Shown: piece by piece, positions 1 to 4,864 of the stretch | Layout of the letters: every line of letters begins with the position of its first letter | How positions within the stretch are numbered: the stretch's first letter is position 1 | NCBI GenBank assembly: GCA_005877855.1 | Contig: VBOF01000030.1 | Span: 1 to 7,990 of the forward strand | Reading direction: 5' to 3' | DNA: 7,990 nucleotides | Origin: Nitrospirota bacterium | Lineage (GTDB): Bacteria > Nitrospirota > Nitrospiria > Nitrospirales > NS-4 | Notes under the pieces: generated by a model | Told to the model about the DNA's origin: nothing | Database searches by the model: none | Seen by the model: only the letters and a program-made list of their open reading frames with translations | Translations under genes and position numbers: made by a program

Positions 1-464
1 GCGATGATTTTGCGCGGACCGCGATGAAGAACATCGAACGGTATCTCGGTCCCGTCCACAACCTCACGCTCCGGCAACGCAACGCGTATGAAGGCATCGA
101 GGAGACGGATCTGGATCGTGTGGTCTTAGACCTCCCCGAGCCCTGGCAGGTGGTCCCCCGCGCCGCGACGGCCTTGCGGTCGGGCGGGGTCTACGTGAGC
201 TACGTCCCGACGATCCCCCAGGTGATGCAAACCGTGGAGGCGCTGCACCGTGCGCAGGTCTTCGCGATGATCCAGACGTTTGAGACCCTGCTGCGGACCT
301 GGAACATCGAGGGGCGCAGCGTGCGGCCGGACCTGCGCATGGTGGCGCACAGCGGGTTCCTCACAGTGGCCCGCAAGGTACAGCCAGGCCTGGCTCCTTC
401 CGTCAGCCCTGCGGAGGCAGATCCGGAAGCCGCTGAGGCCGGTCCCCAGGAGGAAGGGCTATGA
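1..464 (+). CDS. trmI: tRNA (adenine-58-N1)-methyltransferase TrmI, 3' part (5' end outside window)
   Basis: This is the C-terminal part of a class I SAM-dependent methyltransferase; the frame is open from the window edge (first full codon at 3, reading D-D-F-A-R-T-A), so the SAM-binding N-terminal half lies upstream. TrmI methylates N1 of A58 in the T-loop of tRNAs and works as a homotetramer in bacteria. Visible family signatures are the motif-IV segment DLPEPW followed by a run of the type ALRSGGVYVSYVPT, then the conserved stretch FETLLRTWNIEGRSVRPD, MVAHSGFL and TVARKV near the end. After TVARKV there is a tail of about 25 residues rich in Ala, Glu and Pro that looks disordered and is not part of the family core. 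The stop codon (TGA, 462-464) overlaps an ATG at 461, so something was, or is, translationally coupled to it. Confidence 0.93.
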   Translation, partial: DDFARTAMKNIERYLGPVHNLTLRQRNAYEGIEETDLDRVVLDLPEPWQVVPRAATALRSGGVYVSYVPTIPQVMQTVEALHRAQVFAMIQTFETLLRTWNIEGRSVRPDLRMVAHSGFLTVARKVQPGLAPSVSPAEADPEAAEAGPQEEGL

Positions 465-493
465 ACCTCAACGGGAAGGTGGCGCTCATCTGA
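461..493 (+). pseudogene. 10-codon ORF resembling the start of a short-chain dehydrogenase
   Basis: The ATG at 461 overlaps the trmI stop codon in an ATGA arrangement and sits 7 nt after a perfect AGGAGG (448-453), so ribosomes should initiate here. The frame reads M-N-L-N-G-K-V-A-L-I and then stops (TGA 491-493). This is the typical opening of short-chain dehydrogenases/reductases, whose first beta strand (KVALVTG or KVALITG) leads into the Rossmann glycine motif. The stop falls exactly where T-G-A/G-S would be expected. I see no SDR-like sequence in any frame of 494-600. I infer a remnant of a deleted SDR gene that once followed trmI. The alternative is a short leader peptide that resembles an SDR by chance. 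Confidence 0.4.
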
Positions 494-499
494 GCGCCA
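480..499 (+). terminator. Perfect 8-bp hairpin after trmI, no T-run
   Basis: TGGCGCTC (480-487) pairs perfectly with GAGCGCCA (492-499) around an ATCT loop. The DNA after it is pyrimidine-rich but lacks a proper T-tract, so this is at best a weak intrinsic terminator or an mRNA 3'-end stabiliser for trmI. The stop codon of the 10-codon frame lies across the loop and the 3' arm. Confidence 0.35.
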
Positions 500-600
500 G
501 TCCGTCTCTCCTACCTCCTCTATCCCGCCCGGCAATTTTCTTGCTCGCTCGAAGCCATCCGTGTATGTAGGAGGCACCATCTCTTTCAGGAGCGTCCTGT

Positions 601-2367
601 ATGACTGAACTGGATTTCCTCCGCGACCTGGTCGTGCTCTTCGGCGCATCGATCGCGGTCGTGTACGGGTTCAACAGGCTCCGGCTCCCCGCCGTCGTCG
701 GCTTCCTCGTCGCGGGTGCGCTGCTGGGCCCCTACGGGCTGGACGTCGTGGACAACGTGGCCCGCGTGGAGGTCTTCGCCGAAGTGGGCGTCGTGCTGTT
801 GCTGTTCACCATCGGGGTCGAGTTTTCCCTGGGCCAACTCCGGTCGCTGCGCACGGTCGCCGGCGCCGGCCTCCTCCAGATCGGCTCCGCGATCGTCCTG
901 TCTGCGCTGGCGGTGATCGCCTTCGGGCTGCCGCTCAACCAGGGCGTGTTCTGGGGCTTCCTGGCGGCGATGAGCAGCACGGCGGTCGTGCTCAAGATGG
1001 TGACGGAGCGGGGCGAAACCAACTCTCCGCACGGCCGGCTGATCATCGGGGTCTTGATCGTGCAGGACCTGGCGGTGGTGCCGATGATGGTCCTGACGCC
1101 GGTGTTGGGGGGGCGCGGGGAGGCAGGACTTCTGGCGGTCCTGTGGTCAGTCGCCAAGGCAGCCCTGGCGGTGCTGCTGATTCTCGTGGCGGCGCGGTAC
1201 CTGGTCCCGCGTTTATTGATAGAAGTCGTCCGCAGCCGGAGTCGTGAACTGTTCGTGATCACCATCATCCTGGTGTGTCTGGGCATCGCCTGGCTCAGTT
1301 CGCTGGCCGGCCTGTCCCTCGCGCTCGGCGCGTTCATCGCGGGACTGATCATCTCCGAATCGGAATACAGCCACCAGGCCATGGCGGAGATTTTGCCCTT
1401 CCGGGACAGCTTCAACAGCCTGTTCTTCATTTCGATCGGGATGCTGCTCGATTTGCGGATCCTGCTGGCTCATCCCGTTCTGGTGATGGGCCTGGTCGTC
1501 GCACTCGTGGCTGGGAAGATGGTGACGACCGCAGGAGCGGCGGTGGCCACTGGCTACTCGTGGCGGGCGGCGGTGCTCACCGGCATCGCCCTCGCTCAGG
1601 TCGGAGAGTTTTCCTTCATCCTTGCCAAGGTCGGCAAGAGCGTCGGGCTCCTGCCCGGCGAGTCGTTCCAGGTGTTTCTGACCGTGTCGGTCCTGACGCT
1701 GCTGCTCACACCGTTCCTGCTGCAGGCCTCACCGCGGCTGGCGAGGCGTGCGGAAGCGCTCCAGCGGCTACGACACTTGCTGCCGGAACGCCAGACCGAC
1801 CCCCATGGAGTCCTGCCCCGCCATCTTCGGGACCACACCATCATCGCGGGCTATGGAGTCAACGGACGAAACCTGGCCCAGGTGCTGCGGGAGACTGAAA
1901 TTCCGTTCGTGGTGGTCGATGTGGACGGGGAGGCGGTCCGTCAAGAACACAAGAAGGGCATCCCGATCGTGTTTGGGGACATCACTCATCCGCAAGTGCT
2001 CCGACGACTCGGCATCCAGGACGCGCGTGCCCTGGTGCTGGCGATTTCCGACCCGATCGCTACCCGTCGGGCGGTCACGGTGGCGCGCCAACTCAGCCCA
2101 GCCATCCACATCATCGCGCGAACCCGCTATCTGCGCGAGATCGAAGACCTGCGCGGAACGGGTGCCGATCAGGTCGTGCCGGAGGAGTTTGAAACCTCGA
2201 TTGAAATTTTCAGCCTGGTGTTGCAGCACTACCGCATGCCCGTGCGGGTGATCGCCGAAAAGGCGGAACGCATCCGGCGTGAGGGCTATGCGCTCTTCCG
2301 CAAAGGACAGCCAGGCCTGAAGGAAATCGTCGCGAAGGAGTCCGACGACCTCTACGTTGACGATTAG
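601..2367 (+). CDS. Kef-type (CPA2) monovalent cation:proton antiporter with RCK/TrkA-N domain
   Basis: This 588-residue inner-membrane protein exchanges a monovalent cation (K+ or Na+) for protons. Residues about 5-380 form 12-13 hydrophobic helices with CPA2 signatures: GFLVAGALLGPYGL near residue 40, EVGVVLLLFTIGVEF near 65, QDLAVVP (Q155-D156, the expected ion-site Asp), and QVGEFSF near the last helices. A cytoplasmic RCK_N/TrkA-N domain follows, with the nucleotide-binding glycines G417-x-G419-x-x-G422 and the acidic end of beta 2 (VVVDVD). It would gate transport in response to a nucleotide such as NAD(H). After this domain (about residue 530) only about 55 residues remain and no RCK_C (TrkA-C) domain is recognisable, so it is a shorter variant. 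The ATG at 601 has CAGGAG (587-592) 8 nt upstream. The stop overlaps that of the opposing protease gene by 4 nt. Ion specificity cannot be read from the sequence. Confidence 0.9.
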   Translation: MTELDFLRDLVVLFGASIAVVYGFNRLRLPAVVGFLVAGALLGPYGLDVVDNVARVEVFAEVGVVLLLFTIGVEFSLGQLRSLRTVAGAGLLQIGSAIVLSALAVIAFGLPLNQGVFWGFLAAMSSTAVVLKMVTERGETNSPHGRLIIGVLIVQDLAVVPMMVLTPVLGGRGEAGLLAVLWSVAKAALAVLLILVAARYLVPRLLIEVVRSRSRELFVITIILVCLGIAWLSSLAGLSLALGAFIAGLIISESEYSHQAMAEILPFRDSFNSLFFISIGMLLDLRILLAHPVLVMGLVVALVAGKMVTTAGAAVATGYSWRAAVLTGIALAQVGEFSFILAKVGKSVGLLPGESFQVFLTVSVLTLLLTPFLLQASPRLARRAEALQRLRHLLPERQTDPHGVLPRHLRDHTIIAGYGVNGRNLAQVLRETEIPFVVVDVDGEAVRQEHKKGIPIVFGDITHPQVLRRLGIQDARALVLAISDPIATRRAVTVARQLSPAIHIIARTRYLREIEDLRGTGADQVVPEEFETSIEIFSLVLQHYRMPVRVIAEKAERIRREGYALFRKGQPGLKEIVAKESDDLYVDD

Positions 2368-3050
2368 AAGCGCCGTCCGGTGATCTTTTCGTAGGCTTCG
2401 CGGAGGGTCCCGACTTCCAAAACGGTCAGCCGGAGGCTTTCCGCCAGTGGACGCACGTCCCAGTCTCGAGTCCGGAGCTGACCCTTGGGGATCAGGACAA
2501 GCGAGAGGCCGCTTTGGGCCGCCCCCTGAAGTTTTTCCGGGATGCTCCCGACCTCAGAGATGCGTCCATCGGGCTCGACCCTGCCGGTCATGGCGACGTT
2601 CGAGGGAAACGTGTCGCCGCGCAGGGCGGCGACGATCCCGACCGCCAACACGGCACTGGCGCTGGGTCCGTCGGTGATGTACGCGGTGCTGACGTTCTTG
2701 ACGGTGACGAGCCAGCTCCGGGGATCCTCGCCGATTGCGCGTGCAGCCGCGTCGACCGCCATCCGCGCAGCGTCTTTCCAGTCGGGACTCAATGCCGCGC
2801 CTTTTAAGTTTCCGAAAGCGCGTGAGCCTTCGTTGAACTGCACCTGGGGTCCGGAGAGGTCGGGCAACCGGTCGATTTGCACGACCAGATAGTGGGTGGC
2901 CCCGACCAGCTTGCCGCCCTGGTCAACCACTCCCAGAGCCGGGATGGAGAAAGACACCCGCTGCTCGACAGCTTCAACTGTTCCTCTACAGACGACGAGG
3001 AGGACCAGGACCGTCAGGAGTTGGGGTATGAAGGGGCGATACGAGTGCAT
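2364..3050 (-). CDS. Exported Lon-like (S16) serine protease domain protein
   Basis: This 228-residue protein begins with a hydrophobic segment (about residues 7-20) and a possible signal-peptidase site after V-E-A (about residue 27), so it is probably periplasmic or membrane-anchored. The rest is a Lon proteolytic domain without the AAA+ ATPase. It has VKNVSTAYITDGPSAS with the nucleophile Ser130 in D-G-P-S, then AMTGRVEPDGRISEVGSIPEKL with the general base Lys173. The 43-residue Ser-Lys spacing equals that of E. coli Lon (S679/K722), so the dyad is intact and the enzyme is probably active. Without an ATPase it would not need ATP for unfolding. No PDZ domain is visible, unlike the YlbL-type PDZ-S16 proteins. 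The start (CAT at 3048-3050 on the plus strand) is preceded by no clear Shine-Dalgarno. It converges on the antiporter gene with a 4-nt overlap. Substrate unknown. Confidence 0.82.
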   Translation of the reverse strand: MHSYRPFIPQLLTVLVLLVVCRGTVEAVEQRVSFSIPALGVVDQGGKLVGATHYLVVQIDRLPDLSGPQVQFNEGSRAFGNLKGAALSPDWKDAARMAVDAAARAIGEDPRSWLVTVKNVSTAYITDGPSASAVLAVGIVAALRGDTFPSNVAMTGRVEPDGRISEVGSIPEKLQGAAQSGLSLVLIPKGQLRTRDWDVRPLAESLRLTVLEVGTLREAYEKITGRRF

Positions 3051-3201
3051 GGAAACGGAGTCTGGTTAATCTATCACACGCTCGGAACGAGGGAAAGGAG
3101 TTATGAGCTGGGGCTGAGCAATTGCCGGGGGCGCCATTTTGTCAATCCAATCAATAGATTAATGGACCTCAACGGGGGTGCCAGGGACGTGCTGGCGCGC
3201 C

Positions 3202-3231
3202 TTGACAAGCCCGCGAAGCGCATATTATAGT
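3202..3231 (+). promoter_or_regulatory. Strong sigma70-type promoter for dsrE2-tusA
   Basis: A perfect -35 TTGACA (3202-3207) is followed after 18 nt by TATAGT (3226-3231), a 5/6 match to the -10 consensus. A second -10 candidate, TATTAT (3223-3228), has a 15-nt spacer. Transcription would start near 3238, giving a leader of about 80 nt before the ATG at 3319. Confidence 0.7.
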
Positions 3232-3256
3232 ACCTTCACGCGATGCTAGAGGGGAA

Positions 3257-3297
3257 TCGGGGAGGATGTGGAGGTTGTGCACCTTCTGCCTCCCCGA
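3257..3297 (+). promoter_or_regulatory. Long hairpin in the 5' leader of dsrE2
   Basis: The arms TCGGGGAGG (3257-3265) and CCTCCCCGA (3289-3297) pair perfectly over 9 bp. Inside, GGAGGT (3270-3275) pairs with ACCTTC (3281-3286, one G-U) around a TGTGC loop. The element ends 8 nt before the ribosome-binding site of dsrE2 and no T-run follows, so it is not an intrinsic terminator. It may stabilise the mRNA or regulate translation. It matches no riboswitch class I know. Confidence 0.45.
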
Positions 3298-3318
3298 GGC
3301 ATTTCAAGAGGTGGCGGT

Positions 3319-3852
3319 ATGTCGACCACAGCAAAGCTTGATCCTCAAGTCGCCTTAGCGGAATTGCAAGAGCGTAAGCCCGACCGGGTGACGATCGTCG
3401 TTTTGAGCGGCAGTATGGATCGGGTCATGTCTGCGTTCATCATCGCGACCGGGGCGGCATCGATGGGAATGCAGGTTACGATGTTTTTCACCTTCTGGGG
3501 GCTGAATGTCATCCGGAAGCCCGGTGTGTCCAGCAAGGCCAGGGATTGGCTGCGTCGGGCGTTCGGACTCCTCAATCGAGGGGGCGCGGACACGTTACCC
3601 CTGTCCCGGTTCCACTTCTGGGGTTTGGGAACCCACATGATGAAGCTGGTGATGCGCCGCAGCCGCATGCCGGGCGTTCCTGAACTGATGGACATGGCCA
3701 AGGACCTGGGCGTGCGGTTCATCGCCTGCACGACGACGCTTGGACTCATGGGCATCACCAAGGACACCTTGCTTGACGGGATCGATCAGTTTGCTGGGGT
3801 GTCGACTTATCTTGCCGAAGCGAAAGACGCGCAAGTCAACCTCTTCATCTAG
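3319..3852 (+). CDS. DsrE2-like (DsrE/DsrF/DrsH family) sulfur-carrier protein
   Basis: This 177-residue protein belongs to the DsrE/DsrF/DrsH-like family (DsrE2 type). These proteins take part in cytoplasmic persulfide transfer and are typically encoded beside TusA and often a rhodanese. The family pattern is clear: RVTIVVLSGSMDRVMSAFIIA (residues 23-43), a hydrophobic segment VTMFFTFWGLN (53-63), a basic region with FHFWGLGTHMMK (98-109) and a C-terminal half PELMDMAKDLGVRFIACTTTLGLMGI. The last carries the only cysteine, Cys137, at the expected sulfur-carrying position. I chose the ATG at 3319, not an in-frame GTG at 3268, because it has GAGGTGG (3308-3314) upstream and because the family's disordered N-terminus is short. 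tusA follows 32 nt downstream in the same transcript. The hydrophobic stretches could allow membrane association. Confidence 0.88.
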   Translation: MSTTAKLDPQVALAELQERKPDRVTIVVLSGSMDRVMSAFIIATGAASMGMQVTMFFTFWGLNVIRKPGVSSKARDWLRRAFGLLNRGGADTLPLSRFHFWGLGTHMMKLVMRRSRMPGVPELMDMAKDLGVRFIACTTTLGLMGITKDTLLDGIDQFAGVSTYLAEAKDAQVNLFI

Positions 3853-3884
3853 GTCTCGCGACGCGTCCCTGCGAACGTAGTCCT

Positions 3885-4133
3885 ATGGCGATTCAGTATG
3901 ATGTCCACCTCGATACCCTCGGGCTCTTCTGCCCGATGCCGATCATCAAGACCTCCAAGAAGATCAAGCAACTGGTGATCGGGCAGGTCCTGCAAGTGGT
4001 CTCGGATGATGAAGGGATCAAGAAAGATATGCCGGCCTGGTGCGAAACCACGGGGCACGAGTACCTTGGTCTGGAAGAAGAGATCAACGGGAATACCATC
4101 CACTACAAGACCTACGTGAGGAAAGCGAAGTAG
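3885..4133 (+). CDS. tusA: TusA-family sulfurtransferase / sulfur carrier
   Basis: At 82 residues this is the usual TusA length. TusA-family proteins carry persulfide sulfur on a conserved cysteine. They serve tRNA 2-thiouridine synthesis, molybdenum-cofactor biosynthesis or sulfur oxidation. The defining C-P-x-P motif is present as C16-P-M-P19 within LDTLGLFCPMPIIKTSKKIK. The second family signature, SDDEGIKKDMPAWC (residues 40-53), is also intact. It lies 32 nt after dsrE2 with no promoter between, so the two are co-transcribed and probably exchange sulfur directly. The start has no recognisable Shine-Dalgarno, so translation may depend on coupling to dsrE2. No rhodanese, dsr or heterodisulfide-reductase-like gene is in the window, so whether the pair acts in energy metabolism or sulfur trafficking cannot be decided here. 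Confidence 0.92.
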   Translation: MAIQYDVHLDTLGLFCPMPIIKTSKKIKQLVIGQVLQVVSDDEGIKKDMPAWCETTGHEYLGLEEEINGNTIHYKTYVRKAK

Positions 4134-4239
4134 CCTTCCTGGAATTTTCTTCAAGCCCAACCATTTTCACTTTCACACTCAATCACTTACAGAGCTGACA
4201 CGGGCCTCAACTTCGCCTGGATTCTTGGGGATCCCCACT

Positions 4240-4283
4240 CAATCCACAACCGCCACGCAACCCTAACCACAGACTTTTCCACA
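4240..4283 (+). promoter_or_regulatory. Three DnaA-box-like sequences upstream of the nrdJ locus
   Basis: CAATCCACA (4240-4248), CTAACCACA (4263-4271) and TTTTCCACA (4275-4283) lie in the same orientation. The last fits the relaxed DnaA box TTWTNCACA fully; the first two match TTATCCACA at 7 of 9 positions. DnaA binds upstream of nrdAB in E. coli, so a similar role is plausible. The third box overlaps the first NrdR-like site. The preceding stretch (4134-4239) shows nothing else I recognise. Confidence 0.35.
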
Positions 4284-4325
4284 ACATGTAGACATGCAAA
4301 TTTTTCGACCACCCAGATATTGTAT
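4279..4325 (+). promoter_or_regulatory. Tandem NrdR-box-like operators
   Basis: Two 16-nt sites, CCACAACATGTAGACA (4279-4294) and CACCCAGATATTGTAT (4310-4325), each match the NrdR consensus acaCwAtATaTwGtgt at 10 of 16 positions and at all six strongly conserved core positions. They start 31 bp apart, the three-helical-turn spacing typical of paired NrdR boxes. NrdR is the ATP/dATP-sensing zinc-finger/ATP-cone repressor of ribonucleotide reductase genes. The second box ends 7 nt before the -35 element. No nrdR gene is in the window. Confidence 0.6.
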
Positions 4326-4332
4326 TTTTTGC

Positions 4333-4361
4333 TTGACTGGTGCCCAATCGCGTGGTAAAAG
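4333..4361 (+). promoter_or_regulatory. Promoter for the GIY-YIG-like gene and nrdJ
   Basis: TTGACT (4333-4338, 5/6 of the -35 consensus) is followed after 17 nt by TAAAAG (4356-4361, 4/6). The latter is preceded by TG at 4353-4354, giving an extended -10. Transcription would start near 4368. The NrdR-like boxes lie just upstream, so the first coding gene under NrdR control would be the small GIY-YIG-like protein. Confidence 0.55.
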
Positions 4362-4450
4362 ACAGCCCGTCGCTGAAACCGAGGTGGCATCAAGATCGTG
4401 TGGGATGGCTTTCGTACTCCACAAGCTCTAGGCGGCTACAGTCTGGAGAC

Positions 4451-4771
4451 ATGATCACCAGGATCGAGCAGCCGAAGGGATGGAACTCCAACAACCTGTA
4501 CGACGTCCCTCCTGTCAACGGCGTCTACGTATTACGCGATCAGAACCAGAATATTCTGTTCATCGGTAGTGTCGGGTCCCGCCATCTGCGCGACCGACTG
4601 ATCGGACATCTGCAGGTCAACGATGTGCCGGGCGTCCGGTATTTCGAGTGGTACCAGACCGACGGCCCTCGCAGCGCACGGGCGAAGGCGCGGCAGTGGA
4701 TCGCTCGCTATCGGCCCCCATTTGTCCATCGTCGTCGTCGGCTCACAGAGGCGGCGCCGGTACTGGGCTAA
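4451..4771 (+). CDS. Small GIY-YIG-like protein, probably catalytically incomplete
   Basis: At 106 residues from the ATG, this is a single-domain protein that resembles the GIY-YIG nuclease fold: N-G-V-Y-V-L-R-D (residues 23-30) as the GIY strand, L-F-I-G-S (36-40) as the YIG strand, and H-L-R-D-R-L with Arg47 as the catalytic-Arg position. The expected helix then precedes Y-R-P-P-F (87-91). In UvrC-type domains this last helix carries the metal-binding Glu four residues before the conserved Ile; here that place is Ala80. The Asn after the Pro is also missing. It is therefore more likely a binding protein than a nuclease. The start is uncertain: the ATG at 4451 has only GGAG 2 nt away, and an in-frame GTG lies at 4400. 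It sits between the NrdR-like sites and nrdJ. The call is by eye, and function is unknown. Confidence 0.65.
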   Translation: MITRIEQPKGWNSNNLYDVPPVNGVYVLRDQNQNILFIGSVGSRHLRDRLIGHLQVNDVPGVRYFEWYQTDGPRSARAKARQWIARYRPPFVHRRRRLTEAAPVLG

Positions 4772-4778
4772 TTCGTCT

Positions 4779-4811
4779 GGACGGGTTCGGCAGGAGGGCC
4801 CGTCCGTTTTT
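4779..4811 (+). terminator. Intrinsic terminator or attenuator before nrdJ
   Basis: GGACGGG (4779-4785) pairs perfectly with CCCGTCC (4799-4805), with a possible extra G-U closing pair inside. Five T residues follow at 4807-4811 and then further T-rich sequence. It has the form of a rho-independent terminator, but it lies 8 nt after the GIY-YIG-like gene and 53 nt before nrdJ. I see no good promoter between it and nrdJ, so it may set the ratio of the two products through partial read-through. Confidence 0.65.
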
Positions 4812-4864
4812 GTTGTGTGGGGCCACAGGCCCGGGTCAACGGGTCGTGATGAGGAGGAACGTTG

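Noticed and set aside
541..569. Promoter for the antiporter gene (TTGCTC, 17 nt, TATGTA)
   Set aside because: Both hexamers match only 3 of 6 positions, too weak to annotate.
3140..3145. Minus-strand TTGACA as a promoter for the Lon-like protease gene
   Set aside because: No acceptable -10 element lies 15-19 nt downstream on that strand.
3268..3318. N-terminal extension of DsrE2 from a GTG at 3268
   Set aside because: The 17 extra codons run through the leader hairpin, and the ATG at 3319 has a better ribosome-binding site.
4119..4151. Terminator after tusA (AGGAA/TTCCT arms, then a loose T-rich stretch)
   Set aside because: Only 5 bp with an internal mismatch, and it begins inside the tusA reading frame; not convincing.
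4340..4450. Upstream extension of the first GIY-YIG-like protein to a GTG at 4340
   Set aside because: That start lies inside the predicted promoter, between the -35 and -10 elements, and the added residues show no domain character. A GTG at 4400 remains possible.
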